Assembly (NCBI GenBank): GCA_965227035.1
Contig: OZ245724.1
Span: 2,046,001 to 2,110,000, forward strand
Reading direction: 5' to 3'
DNA from: CBDDFQ01 sp965227035
Lineage (GTDB): Bacteria; Pseudomonadota; Gammaproteobacteria; Burkholderiales; Burkholderiaceae_C
Length of the DNA: 64,000 nt
Made by a program: the position numbers and the translations under genes. Shown here piece after piece: positions 8,728-17,832 of this stretch. A model generated the notes under the pieces. It was given only the letters and a program-made list of their open reading frames with translations, was not told the DNA's origin and ran no database searches. The stretch's first letter is position 1. Each line of letters starts with the position of its first letter.

Positions 8728-10089
8728 TCAGCTGAAGAGCCGCGTCACGTCGTTGAACAGCGCGACCGACATCATGACAAGGAGTACCGCAACGCCACCG
8801 CGCTGCAGTCTTTCCATCCACGCGTCAGACACACTTCTACCGGTGACACCCTCCCAAAGATAATACATCAGGTGCCCCCCATCCAAGACTGGTAAAGGCA
8901 GCAGGTTGAGCACCCCGAGACTCACGCTGATCAGCGCAAGAAACACCAGATATTGTGTTAGCCCCAGACTGGCGGACTTGCCGGCATAGTCTGCGATCGT
9001 CAATGGACCACTCAGATTCTTGATCGATGCCTCGCCGATGAGCATCCTGCCCATCATCTTCAACGTGAGAACCGACACCTGCCAGGTACGCACTACACCG
9101 TTCGATATGCCGTCAAGCGGACCGCGACGCACCTCGATCATCTGAGGAGGCGATCCCACATAAGCACCGATTCGGGCGACCGACTGACCGTTTTCCTGTT
9201 TCAGCTCCGGTTCGACGGTCACGAGGCGTTGTACGCCATTACGTTCGACGGTCCAGGCTGCTCGTAACGGCGATTGACCTTCGAACTGCGCACGAATCAC
9301 TTCGCGAAGTTGCTGCCCGTCGCTAATCGCGCTCGAACCGATGTTGACGATGATGTCGCCCTGCTTCAGGCCAGCACGCACTGCAGGGCTATCGGGAGTG
9401 ATTTCACCCAGAACCGGCGCGGTCCAGGGACCCACCAGACCGATACGTCGATAGAGCTGAGCATCGGCTTCCGTCACGTCCATGCTCGACAAAGGCAAAA
9501 CGTGCGTTTTCAGCTCGGCGGAATCCTTGGCGTGGTATTCGACGACCATATCGTTGCCGTCCAACGCGGCTCTGGTCAGCGACCAACGAATGTCCTCGAA
9601 GGACGTCACGGGCGAAAGATGCTCCTGGTCGGAACCCATTCGCGTGACCGTCTCGCCACCCTTGAAACCCGCTTTGGCCGCAATCGATTCCGCAACAGGC
9701 GCGGCCAGAACCGGAGCCGGCTCCTGAACGCCTATCCAGCTGACGACTGCATAGAGCACGATTGCCAAAAGCAGGTTGGCCACCGGACCGGCAACCACGA
9801 TCAACGCTCTCGAGCGCAGGCGTTGGGTGTTGAATGCCAGATGACGTTCCTCGGGAGCGACAGGGCCCTCGCGCTCATCGAGCATCTTGACGTAGCCGCC
9901 AAGTGGGAACGCTGCAATAACGAATTCGGTTGGTGAATTTTTCGGCTGCCACTTGAACAGCGTTTTGCCGAAGCCGATCGAGAACCGAAGCACCTTGACG
10001 CCACACGCGACTGCCATGCGGTAGTGGCCGTATTCGTGCACCGCTATGAGTACGGCGAGAGCGACGATAAATGCAACAACGGTGAGCAT
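8728..10089 (-). CDS. rseP: Site-2 intramembrane zinc protease RseP
   Basis: Inner-membrane metalloprotease that cuts anti-sigma factor RseA after DegS in the sigma-E envelope stress response, and trims signal-peptide remnants. The zinc motif HEYGH is at residues 18-22 in the first membrane helix, and the second metal-binding motif is in LLPLPVLDGGHLMYYLWEG near the C-terminus. Two PDZ domains lie between (for example LGEITPDSPAVRAGLKQGD). It has 453 residues and about four membrane helices. Its position directly upstream of bamA matches its envelope-quality role. Confidence 0.96.
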   Translation of the reverse strand: MLTVVAFIVALAVLIAVHEYGHYRMAVACGVKVLRFSIGFGKTLFKWQPKNSPTEFVIAAFPLGGYVKMLDEREGPVAPEERHLAFNTQRLRSRALIVVAGPVANLLLAIVLYAVVSWIGVQEPAPVLAAPVAESIAAKAGFKGGETVTRMGSDQEHLSPVTSFEDIRWSLTRAALDGNDMVVEYHAKDSAELKTHVLPLSSMDVTEADAQLYRRIGLVGPWTAPVLGEITPDSPAVRAGLKQGDIIVNIGSSAISDGQQLREVIRAQFEGQSPLRAAWTVERNGVQRLVTVEPELKQENGQSVARIGAYVGSPPQMIEVRRGPLDGISNGVVRTWQVSVLTLKMMGRMLIGEASIKNLSGPLTIADYAGKSASLGLTQYLVFLALISVSLGVLNLLPLPVLDGGHLMYYLWEGVTGRSVSDAWMERLQRGGVAVLLVMMSVALFNDVTRLFS

Positions 10090-10187
10090 GAAATCTTTCG
10101 GTACTTCGAAACGTAGGTGTCGAAAGTCTATGTAGGACGCTAATTCAGGCGTTCAGACGGTTCTGGCGTTTGCGCAAAATCGCCGAA

Positions 10188-11378
10188 TCAAGCCGCGATT
10201 CGCGCGAACATGGACTCGGCGCAAGCACGAGCGTCGGCGTCGAGCGCGAGCAGATCTTCCAACGTTTCGGGCTTGGAGGGAATAAAAGCGTCCAAAGTTT
10301 CGAGGTTAATGCGATGAATCTGGTCGAAACGGATTTTGCGCTCCAAAAACGCAGCTACTGCGACTTCATTGGCAGCGTTAAGGACTGCGCAGGTTCCCGC
10401 TGGCCCATCCAGCGATCGCCAGGCCAGAGCCAATCCCGGAAACCGCTCGGCATGGTCGTTGCTGTCTATTGCTTCGAAGGTCATGGCCGGGAGATTTCGG
10501 AAATCGAGTGCAGCCGCACCCGATGTCATACGCTCGGGCCATGCCAGACCGAAGGCAATCGGAACCCGCATATCTGGCGTTCCGAGCTGCGCCACCACCG
10601 ATGTGTCTCGGTACTGGACCATGGAATGGATGATGCTCTGCGGATGGATCACGACTTCCAGCGACGAGGGGCCAACGCCGAACAGGTATTTCGCCTCGAT
10701 GACTTCGAGCGCCTTGTTCATCATGGTTGCCGAATCGACCGAGATTTTTCGGCCCATGACCCAGTTGGGATGAGCACAGGCTTGATCGGGCGTCACGTCT
10801 TTCAAAGCTTCGATTTTCCAGTTGCGGAAGGGCCCACCTGACGCGGTCAGGATGATCTTTTCGATCTGCCGAGACCAGGAGCTCCGGTCGTCTGGCAGAG
10901 ACTGGAAGATTGCGGAGTGTTCGCTGTCGATCGGCAGCATGGTCGCGCCGCCCTGCTCGACCGCTTTGAGAAATACTTCCGATCCGACGACGAGCGCTTC
11001 CTTGTTGGCCAGAAGAAGTTGCTTGCCGGCTTTCGCGGCAGCGATGCAAGACGCCAGGCCGGCGGCACCGACGATGGCGGCCATTACCGTGTCGACTTGC
11101 TCGTGTGATGCAATTTGCGAAATCGCGTCGGGTCCACGGATGACGCGCGTCGCCAGACCTTCGGACGACAGACGCTCTTCGAGCTTTGCCGCATGCGTGT
11201 CACTGGCCATGACCGCGAATGTGGGCTTGAAGCGCTCGCACTGCGCGAGCATCAAATCGATTTGCGTGGCGCCACTCAGCGCAAAAACTTCGAATTTTTC
11301 GGGATGCCGCGAGATGACGTCGAGCGTGTTCGTTCCTATGGATCCGGTGGACCCGAGGATCGCAACCCGGCGTTTCAT
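10188..11378 (-). CDS. dxr: 1-deoxy-D-xylulose 5-phosphate reductoisomerase
   Basis: Converts DXP to MEP with NADPH, the committed step of the MEP isoprenoid pathway; target of fosmidomycin. The NADPH-binding motif GSTGSIGTNTLDVI is at residues 9-22. LLLANKEALVVGSEVF and LPIDSEHSAIFQ belong to the metal and substrate site, with SGGPFRNW as the flexible loop region. The 396 residues match the family. The start overlaps the cdsA stop by 4 bases (11375-11378). ispD and ispF of the same pathway are at 50.8-52.1 kb. Confidence 0.97.
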   Translation of the reverse strand: MKRRVAILGSTGSIGTNTLDVISRHPEKFEVFALSGATQIDLMLAQCERFKPTFAVMASDTHAAKLEERLSSEGLATRVIRGPDAISQIASHEQVDTVMAAIVGAAGLASCIAAAKAGKQLLLANKEALVVGSEVFLKAVEQGGATMLPIDSEHSAIFQSLPDDRSSWSRQIEKIILTASGGPFRNWKIEALKDVTPDQACAHPNWVMGRKISVDSATMMNKALEVIEAKYLFGVGPSSLEVVIHPQSIIHSMVQYRDTSVVAQLGTPDMRVPIAFGLAWPERMTSGAAALDFRNLPAMTFEAIDSNDHAERFPGLALAWRSLDGPAGTCAVLNAANEVAVAAFLERKIRFDQIHRINLETLDAFIPSKPETLEDLLALDADARACAESMFARIAA

Positions 11379-12238
11379 GATGAAAGCGACGCCAGCATCA
11401 TGGCGAGCGGCAAGGTGGGCAACAAGGCATCGACGCGATCGAGCACGCCGCCGTGACCGGGCAACAGGTTACTGCTGTCCTTGGCACCCGCGCTGCGTTT
11501 TACAAGCGACTCGACGAGATCACCGACCACGCTCATCGCCGCCAGGAAGATGGACGCGAGCACGACCATGACATACCCCCGCGTCGAGAAAATTGTGTAG
11601 AGGCTGGGCACGGTGCCCGATCCATTCGCGCTTGAGCGATCGTCGATCGCCATCCAGATGAATGCGAGCGCGATCACGCCGATCATTCCGCCCCAGACGC
11701 CTTCCCAGCTCTTGCCGGGACTGACGGACGGTGCGAGCTTGTTCCTGGTGAACTTCATGCCAAGCGTCCGGCCGGCAATGTAGGCACCGATGTCGGCCAC
11801 CCAAACCAGCACCAGGATGGACAGCAGAAAGTTGACCCCGATATAGCGGGCCTGAGCCATCGCGAGCCATGCGAGAACGAGGACCAGCACTCCGACTATC
11901 AGACGGACGGCCTTTGGGACGCCGGGCCAACCCGCCACACCGCGCTTGAGAAGCAATGCGCCGCCCAAAACCCACAGCGTGCCCACCACGAGCCACAGAA
12001 CGCGCATCGATTTTGCCGGCCAGCCGAGATACCAGAGCAGCCCGCAAATTGCTGCGGTCACGACTCCGAGCACCACGGAAGGAGCAAACGAAACGCCGTT
12101 CAACTTGCCCCACTCCCAGCCCGCAGCGGCTATGAGGAGCAGCGCGATTGCCGAGAACGGAACCGGCGAGGAATAAAAAAGCGCAGGGAGAAGGATCGCC
12201 AGTAAAACGATGGCGGTGATGATTCGTTGCTTGAGCAT
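11375..12238 (-). CDS. cdsA: Phosphatidate cytidylyltransferase
   Basis: Makes CDP-diacylglycerol from phosphatidic acid and CTP, the branch point for all bacterial phospholipids. The 287-residue protein is very hydrophobic, with about eight membrane helices, and carries the family signature near the C-terminus in LVKRSAGAKDSSNLLPGHGG followed by VLDRVD. The start is ATG at 12238 (MLKQRIITAIVLLAILLPAL); the open frame continues further upstream but that part is in uppS sequence. Its end overlaps the dxr start by 4 bases. Confidence 0.95.
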   Translation of the reverse strand: MLKQRIITAIVLLAILLPALFYSSPVPFSAIALLLIAAAGWEWGKLNGVSFAPSVVLGVVTAAICGLLWYLGWPAKSMRVLWLVVGTLWVLGGALLLKRGVAGWPGVPKAVRLIVGVLVLVLAWLAMAQARYIGVNFLLSILVLVWVADIGAYIAGRTLGMKFTRNKLAPSVSPGKSWEGVWGGMIGVIALAFIWMAIDDRSSANGSGTVPSLYTIFSTRGYVMVVLASIFLAAMSVVGDLVESLVKRSAGAKDSSNLLPGHGGVLDRVDALLPTLPLAMMLASLSS

Positions 12239-12252
12239 GAAGTCCGATCCGA

Positions 12253-12984
12253 TCAGGCAGCGTTCGCGACAACTTGCCGGGATGTCACCTGCTCCGAGGT
12301 TTTGCCGAAACGGCGTTGACGCGACCGGTAAGCGTCGAACGCCTCGTCGAGGCTCGCTTCGTCGAACTCCGGCCAGAGCTTGTCGCTGAAGTAGAGCTCG
12401 GCATAAGCAGCTTGCCACAGCAGGAAATTGCTGACGCGCATCTCGCCGCCAGTCCTGATGATCAGATCCGGGTCTGCGACATGGCCGAGAGCCATCTCGC
12501 TATTCAACGTTTGTTCGTTGATCGGCTCACCCTTTTCAGCCAGCCTCGCAGCTGCTTGCGCAATGTCCCAGCGCCCGCCGTAGTTGAAACAAACGTTCAG
12601 CACCAAACCACGGTTGTTCGCAGTGTCGGTCTCGGCTTTCTCGAGCCCTGCACGCACACGATCGGAAAGAGATTCGCGGTCGCCGGGGAAATGCAGCCTG
12701 ACGTTGTTCGCCGAAAGACTCGGCACTTCTTTGGTCAAGGCTGTCACGAGCAACTCCATCAGAGCAGCTACTTCCTCCGCCGGTCGATTCCAGTTCTCGG
12801 ACGAAAAGGCGAACACGGTCAACACATCCACTCCGCGATCGGAGCAAGCCCGAATGCAGCGACGCAGGGATTCGAGGCCCTGCCGATGGCCCGCGACGCG
12901 CGGAAGAAATTTGCGAGACGCCCATCGCCCATTGCCATCCATGACAATCGCGACGTGTGACGGAACAGCGGATTTCGCGCTCAT
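12253..12984 (-). CDS. uppS: Isoprenyl transferase (undecaprenyl diphosphate synthase)
   Basis: cis-Prenyltransferase that condenses isopentenyl diphosphate onto farnesyl diphosphate to give the C55 lipid carrier for peptidoglycan and O-antigen. The signature HVAIVMDGNGRWA at the N-terminus contains the catalytic Asp and the diphosphate-binding loop. Conserved blocks FAFSSENWNRP, NVCFNYGGRWDI and PDLIIRTGGEMRVSNFLLWQ follow. The length of 243 residues is typical. It is followed by cdsA after 14 bases. Confidence 0.96.
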   Translation of the reverse strand: MSAKSAVPSHVAIVMDGNGRWASRKFLPRVAGHRQGLESLRRCIRACSDRGVDVLTVFAFSSENWNRPAEEVAALMELLVTALTKEVPSLSANNVRLHFPGDRESLSDRVRAGLEKAETDTANNRGLVLNVCFNYGGRWDIAQAAARLAEKGEPINEQTLNSEMALGHVADPDLIIRTGGEMRVSNFLLWQAAYAELYFSDKLWPEFDEASLDEAFDAYRSRQRRFGKTSEQVTSRQVVANAA

Positions 12985-13009
12985 GATTTCGGGTTGTTCG
13001 AAGTGTCGA

Positions 13010-13570
13010 TCAAACCGCCATGATCTCGGCTTCTTTCGAGGCGATCAAGCTGTCGATAGCGCCGATATGTTTGTCGGTGACCTTCTGGATATCGGTTTCA
13101 GCGCGCTTCTGGTCGTCTTCAGATGCCAGCTTTTCCTTGACCAGCTTCTTGACCGATTCGTTCGCGTCGCGGCGCAGATTGCGGATCGCGATCTTCGCGT
13201 CTTCGCCTTCGTTGCGAACCACTTTGGTGAGTTCCTTGCGGCGCTCTTCGGTCATCGCGGGTAGCGGAACGCGGATCAACTCGCCCATGCTCGACGGGTT
13301 CAAGCCGAGGTCACTGTCGCGAATCGCTTTCTCGACCTTCGCGCCCATTCCCTTTTCCCAGGGCTGAACACTGATGGTTCGTGAGTCGAGCAGCGAGACG
13401 TTCGCCACCTGGGTCAGCGGAACCATCGAGCCGTAGTACTCGACCTGAATCGAATCGAGCAGCGCGGGGTTCGCACGCCCGGTACGAATTTTGGTCAGAT
13501 TGTTCTTGAGGGAGTCGATGGAGCGATCCATCTTTCCTTCGATGAGCGTTTTGATTTCCGAAATAGTCAT
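13010..13570 (-). CDS. frr: Ribosome recycling factor
   Basis: Acts with EF-G to split post-termination ribosomes. The 186-residue protein has the family layout: a three-helix bundle broken by a small beta domain, with LKNNLTKIRTGRANPALLDS at the N-terminus, TISVQPWEKGMGAKVEKAI in the beta domain and LPAMTEERRKELTKVVRNEG at the hinge. ACGGAG lies upstream of the ATG. It sits between pyrH and uppS, the conserved order. Confidence 0.97.
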   Translation of the reverse strand: MTISEIKTLIEGKMDRSIDSLKNNLTKIRTGRANPALLDSIQVEYYGSMVPLTQVANVSLLDSRTISVQPWEKGMGAKVEKAIRDSDLGLNPSSMGELIRVPLPAMTEERRKELTKVVRNEGEDAKIAIRNLRRDANESVKKLVKEKLASEDDQKRAETDIQKVTDKHIGAIDSLIASKEAEIMAV

Positions 13571-13600
13571 CTGAGTCTCCGTGATGAGCCGCGAGGCCCC

Positions 13601-14323
13601 TCACACATAAACAAGCGTTCCTTCGTCTTCGCCCATCACGACGCGCCTGAGCGCACCGTGTTTGAAGATCGAGAAAACCTTCACTGGCAATTTCTGATCG
13701 CGACAAAGCGCGAATGCAGTCGCATCCATGATGCCGAGATTCTTGCTGATCGCTTCGTCGAAGGTCAGCTTCGTGTAGCGTGTCGCGTTCGGATCGAGCT
13801 TCGGATCGGCTGTGTAAACACCGTCGACCTTGGTCGCCTTGAGCACCAATTCGGCACCGATTTCCGCACCCCGTAGAGCAGCGGCGGTATCGGTCGTGAA
13901 GAAGGGGTTGCCCGTGCCTGCGGCAAAGACGACGACTTTTCCTTCTTCGAGATATTGAAGCGCTTTCGGACGAACATAAGGCTCGACCACCTGCTCGATA
14001 GCAATAGCCGACATAACGCGGGCGATAAGGCCGGCCTTGTTCATGGTGTCGGCCAGCGCGAGCGAGTTCATGACGGTGGCCAGCATGCCCATGTAGTCGG
14101 CAGTGGCGCGATCCATTCCGACCGAACCACCAGCAACTCCGCGGAAGATGTTGCCGCCGCCGATGACAATCGCCACCTCGACCCCGAGGCGGGTCACATC
14201 GGCGATTTCATCGACCATCCGGACGATAGTTGCGCGGTTGATACCGAACTGATCGTCTCCCATCAATGCCTCACCTGACAGCTTCAACAAGATTCGCTTG
14301 TGGGCTGGTTTGGCGTCAGACAT
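13601..14323 (-). CDS. pyrH: Uridylate kinase
   Basis: Phosphorylates UMP to UDP; a hexameric amino-acid-kinase-fold enzyme regulated by GTP and UTP. The 240 residues start with the phosphate loop KRILLKLSGEALMGDD, followed by EVAIVIGGGNIFRG and GTGNPFFTTDTAAALRGAEI, and KVDGVYTADPKLDP in the nucleotide-binding half. A strong AAGGAG lies upstream of the ATG. There is a 90-base gap to tsf, longer than elsewhere in the operon. Confidence 0.97.
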   Translation of the reverse strand: MSDAKPAHKRILLKLSGEALMGDDQFGINRATIVRMVDEIADVTRLGVEVAIVIGGGNIFRGVAGGSVGMDRATADYMGMLATVMNSLALADTMNKAGLIARVMSAIAIEQVVEPYVRPKALQYLEEGKVVVFAAGTGNPFFTTDTAAALRGAEIGAELVLKATKVDGVYTADPKLDPNATRYTKLTFDEAISKNLGIMDATAFALCRDQKLPVKVFSIFKHGALRRVVMGEDEGTLVYV

Positions 14324-14413
14324 TGGCAGGCTCCTTAAAGTGCTGGAAGTGTAGCGCCCCGATCGACCGACCTTGTGGGTAAATCCGTCTGGCGGGGCTG
14401 ATTTTCGCGGGGC

Positions 14414-15307
14414 TCAAGCTGCCTGTTTGGCAGCAGCCACCTGTGCAGCAACTTCTGCAGCGAAATCGTCGACCTTCTTCTCGATGCCTTCGCCAACCAC
14501 GTACATGGTGAACGACTTGACCGACGTACCGGACGCCTTGAGCATTTGCTCGACGGTCTGCTTGTCGTTCTTCACGAAAACCTGGTTATGAAGCGACACT
14601 TCCTTGAGGTACTTCTGCACCGAGCCTTCGATCATCTTTGCGGCGATGTCGGCAGGCTTGTTCTGTTCAGCTGCCTTGGCAGTGGCAACGGAACGCTCGG
14701 TTTCGATCAGTACTGCGGGAACGTCGGCACTGGTCAAAGCGACCGGCTTCATTGCAGCAACGTGCATCGCAACATCCTTGGCTGCAGTTTCGTCGCCTTC
14801 GAATTCGACCATCACGCCAATGCGGCCACCGTGCAGGTAGGACGCCAGCTTAAGGCCGGAATCGAAACGCTTGAAGCGGCGGAAGCTCATGTTCTCGCCG
14901 ATCTTGCCGATCAGGCCCTTGCGGACGTCTTCGACCGTGGGGCCGAAACCGTCTTGCGAGTATTCGAGCTTGCCGAGTTCTTCGACGTTAGCGGGGTTCT
15001 TCTTGACGATGAGCTCGACTGCAGCTTTGGTCAAAGCCAGAAAGCTGTCGTTCTTGGTCACGAAGTCGGTTTCGCAGTTGACTTCGAGGATTGCGCCGGT
15101 GGTGCCGGAAATGTAGGAGGTCACGACGCCTTCGGCAGTGACGCGGCTCGCAGCCTTGCCAGCCTTGCTTCCGAGCTTGACCCGAAGGACTTCTTCAGCC
15201 TTGGTCATGTCGCCTTCGGCTTCGGTCAGAGCCTTTTTACATTCCATCATCGGCGCGTCGGTTTTTGCGCGCAGTTCAGCAACCATGCTTGCGGTAATTG
15301 CAGCCAT
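14414..15307 (-). CDS. tsf: Elongation factor Ts
   Basis: Nucleotide exchange factor for EF-Tu. The N-terminal UBA-like domain reads VAELRAKTDAPMMECKKALT (family consensus ELRxxTGAGMMDCKKAL), followed by the core dimerisation region with VNCETDFVTKND. The length of 297 residues is slightly above E. coli (283). GGAG lies just upstream of the ATG. It follows rpsB after 101 bases that contain a terminator-like hairpin, so tsf expression is probably partly attenuated relative to rpsB. Confidence 0.97.
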   Translation of the reverse strand: MAAITASMVAELRAKTDAPMMECKKALTEAEGDMTKAEEVLRVKLGSKAGKAASRVTAEGVVTSYISGTTGAILEVNCETDFVTKNDSFLALTKAAVELIVKKNPANVEELGKLEYSQDGFGPTVEDVRKGLIGKIGENMSFRRFKRFDSGLKLASYLHGGRIGVMVEFEGDETAAKDVAMHVAAMKPVALTSADVPAVLIETERSVATAKAAEQNKPADIAAKMIEGSVQKYLKEVSLHNQVFVKNDKQTVEQMLKASGTSVKSFTMYVVGEGIEKKVDDFAAEVAAQVAAAKQAA

Positions 15308-15349
15308 CGAAATTCTCCAAATATCAATTCGTTAGAAATAATCCGAGCT

Positions 15350-15374
15350 AAAAAAAACGGGGCAACGAAGCCCC
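15350..15374 (-). terminator. Intrinsic terminator/attenuator between rpsB and tsf
   Basis: Read on the minus strand, GGGGC (15374-15370) and GCCCC (15363-15359) form a GC-rich stem with a six-base loop, followed after one G by eight T residues (15357-15350). It lies between the rpsB stop and the tsf start. A partial terminator at this position is known in enterobacteria; read-through is required for tsf unless tsf has its own promoter. Confidence 0.7.
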
Positions 15375-15408
15375 ACTTTTTTCGCTCAAGTCGCGTGAGC
15401 GGGGCAGA

Positions 15409-16161
15409 TTACGCGGATGCGCTTTCCACTTCGACAAATTCGTCTTCGCCTTCAGCTGCAACAGCCTTGACGACATCGTTCACTGCATTGGCCTTGCCTT
15501 CGAGGATCGCGTCGGCGATACCGCGTGCATACAAGGTGACTGCCTTGGAGGAGTCATCGTTGCCGGGAATGATGTAGTCGATGCCTTCGGGCGAATGGTT
15601 GGAGTCAACCACGCCGATCAGCGGAATGCCGAGCTTGCGAGCTTCTGCAATCGCAATCTTGTGGTAACCCACGTCGATCACGAAAATTGCGTCGGGCAAT
15701 GCGCCCATATCTTGAATGCCGCCGATGTCTTTCTCGAGCTTCGCGAGTTCGCGATCGAACATCAGCTGTTCTTTCTTGCTCATGGCTTCGAGGCCAGCTT
15801 CCTGCTGAACCTTCATGTCTTTCAGACGCTTGATCGAGGTCTTGACCGTCTTGAAGTTGGTCAGCATGCCGCCGAGCCAGCGCTGGTCGACGAAAGGCAT
15901 GCCTGCACGTTGAGCTTCAGCCGAGACGATTTCACGAGCTTGACGCTTCGTGCCGACCATCAGGATGGTGCCGCGGTTTGCAGCAAGTTGTTTGACGAAC
16001 TTGGCTGCGTCCTGGAACATCGGCAGCGATTTTTCCAGGTTGATGATGTGAATCTTGTTGCGATGGCCGAAAATATACGGGGCCATCTTGGGGTTCCAGA
16101 AGCGGGTTTGGTGACCGAAATGGACACCGGCTTCCAGCATTTGACGCATTGTTGCGGACAT
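15409..16161 (-). CDS. rpsB: 30S ribosomal protein S2
   Basis: Ribosomal protein of the 30S subunit body. The 250 residues contain both S2 signatures: RQMLEAGVHFGHQTRFWNPK at the N-terminus and PDAIFVIDVGYHKIAIAEAR with GIPLIGVVDSNHSPEGIDYI. CGGAG precedes the ATG. It is the first gene of the long minus-strand operon, behind a leader of more than 100 bases with potential regulatory folds. Confidence 0.98.
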   Translation of the reverse strand: MSATMRQMLEAGVHFGHQTRFWNPKMAPYIFGHRNKIHIINLEKSLPMFQDAAKFVKQLAANRGTILMVGTKRQAREIVSAEAQRAGMPFVDQRWLGGMLTNFKTVKTSIKRLKDMKVQQEAGLEAMSKKEQLMFDRELAKLEKDIGGIQDMGALPDAIFVIDVGYHKIAIAEARKLGIPLIGVVDSNHSPEGIDYIIPGNDDSSKAVTLYARGIADAILEGKANAVNDVVKAVAAEGEDEFVEVESASA

Positions 16162-16300
16162 TGAATTAACTCCGAAGGTTGGGTCTAAAATCCAGCCCGT
16201 TTTGCGATCCGGAACTGGACCACAACACCTTGATGGGCTGGTTTGCGATTTGTCTCGTCACACACTTCAAAACCGGGCTGAGAGCTTATGCTTCAACTAT
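16162..16300 (-). promoter_or_regulatory. rpsB leader with competing complementary segments
   Basis: On the minus strand the leader holds CAGCCCG (16280-16274) and, further on, CCAGCCC (16241-16235); both are complementary to CGGGCTGG (16199-16192), which is followed by ATTTTAG shortly before the rpsB start region. Only one of the two upstream segments can pair at a time, so two alternative hairpins are possible. S2 represses its own operon through the leader in enterobacteria; whether this leader does so is an inference. No promoter could be fixed with confidence. Confidence 0.4.
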
Positions 16301-16380
16301 GCGGATGCAGCTATGCGCGAAACCTGTCGATCATAACATAGCGATCCAGCCTCTTTAGCCCACACCAGCCGACCCTATTC

Positions 16381-17724
16381 ATGCGCCAGGACATCCACTC
16401 CACCCTAAAGGCATTGGCCGAAGGTCGCACCACGATCGAGGTCGAAATGGCGGAATCGCTACGGATTTCCGAAGGTCCGTCGTGCGAATTCGCGTTCACC
16501 CGATCCATGTTCGACGACGCACTAAAGGTGGCTGCCCTGCCCCAGCCGGCCGATTCTGCGCTGATGGGTCTGGCCATATCGACCAAGGATTTGTTCGAAA
16601 TTCGCGGGCAGACCACCCTGGCAGGCTCGAAAGTCATGGAAGGCTCCCCGCCTGCAGTGAAAGACGCGCTTGCGATAGAACGGCTCAAAGGGGCCGGAGG
16701 CATCGTGATCGGCCGGACCAACATGACCGAGTTCGCCTTCTCGGGCGTCGGGGTCAACCCACACCACGGCACGCCAGCGTTGGTGCCGGACGGGACCAGA
16801 CTGCGCGGGCCTGCTCGAATTCCAGGGGGGTCCTCGTCTGGCGCGGCAGTCACGGTCGCCAGCGGTGCAGCCTTCGTCGGACTGGGCTCGGATACGGGCG
16901 GCTCCATTCGCATTCCAGCAGCGCTCAACGGTATCGTCGGATTCAAAAATACAGCCCGGCTCACGCCTGCAGCAGGCGCCTTGCCGCTCTCCAAAACCCT
17001 GGACACAGTCTGCGCAATGACCCGATCGGTGCGTGACGCGATTCTTGTCCACGAAATCATCTCGGCGACCAATGTCAAGTTGACCGACACGCCACTCGCC
17101 GAGCGTAAGTTTGCGGTGGTGCGAACCGTGTTCATGGATGGGCTCGATCCGAAAGTGACGCGGGCGTTCGAGCAGACGATGGCTGCACTACGGGAAGCTG
17201 GCGCCGTCATCGAAGAAATCGATCTGCCGGAAATAGACCAACTGGCAGAAATCAACGCCACGGGTGGCTTTTCGGCTGCGGAAAGCTACAAATGGCACGA
17301 GAAACTGTTGGCGGCAAAGGAGTCGAGTTACGACCCACGCGTTGCCATGCGAATCACAAAAGGCGCGGCGATGACGCCCGCGCAATTTGCTCAGCTTGTC
17401 GCCGATCGCGAGGCCTGGATCGGACGCATGGAAGCCGCGCTGGCTGGCTTCGACGCGGTCCTGTCGCCGACTGTTCCCATCGTTGCACCGCTGCTGTCTA
17501 GCGTCTCCCCGGGAGAAGGCAACGACGAGGAATTTTTCCGGGTAAATGCCCTGCTGCTTCGCAACCCGAGCATCGTGAACATGTTGGACGGTTGCGCCAT
17601 GTCCATTCCCTGCCACGATCCCGGACAGCTACCGGTCGGCCTGATGATCTGGCACGCCGCCCTGCATGACGACGCCATTCTCGACATCGCCCTCAAAGCC
17701 GAGAGAGTTCTGGTCAAAAACTAG
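16381..17724 (+). CDS. Amidase-signature family amidase
   Basis: Hydrolase of the amidase signature family, which cleaves carbon-nitrogen amide bonds with a Ser-cisSer-Lys triad. All three residues are visible: Lys69 in ISTKDLFEI, cis-Ser151 in PGGSSSGAAV and nucleophile Ser175 in GSDTGGSIRIPAALNG. The length is 447 residues. The substrate cannot be read; GatA is unlikely because no gatC or gatB is adjacent and the C-terminal half differs. No clear ribosome-binding site precedes the ATG. It is followed on the same strand by a D-amino-acid dehydrogenase-like gene after 108 bases, and together they could handle amino-acid amides. Confidence 0.85.
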   Translation: MRQDIHSTLKALAEGRTTIEVEMAESLRISEGPSCEFAFTRSMFDDALKVAALPQPADSALMGLAISTKDLFEIRGQTTLAGSKVMEGSPPAVKDALAIERLKGAGGIVIGRTNMTEFAFSGVGVNPHHGTPALVPDGTRLRGPARIPGGSSSGAAVTVASGAAFVGLGSDTGGSIRIPAALNGIVGFKNTARLTPAAGALPLSKTLDTVCAMTRSVRDAILVHEIISATNVKLTDTPLAERKFAVVRTVFMDGLDPKVTRAFEQTMAALREAGAVIEEIDLPEIDQLAEINATGGFSAAESYKWHEKLLAAKESSYDPRVAMRITKGAAMTPAQFAQLVADREAWIGRMEAALAGFDAVLSPTVPIVAPLLSSVSPGEGNDEEFFRVNALLLRNPSIVNMLDGCAMSIPCHDPGQLPVGLMIWHAALHDDAILDIALKAERVLVKN

Positions 17725-17832
17725 GCTTAAGGAAGTAGTCGTAGATTCGGCCTGATCGAAAACGCTGACAATGCGGGTCGCATTGTTAAATCTCTCAGTG
17801 CAGCCAATCTCTACGTGCAGAAGAAGAACTAA

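Noticed and set aside
11375..12418. Longer start for cdsA at 12418
   Set aside because: The extra 60 residues are polar and lie within uppS; the ATG at 12238 gives the normal hydrophobic N-terminus.
16381..17724. Annotation as GatA subunit of the tRNA amidotransferase
   Set aside because: gatB and gatC are not adjacent and the C-terminal half does not show GatA-specific features; generic amidase is safer.
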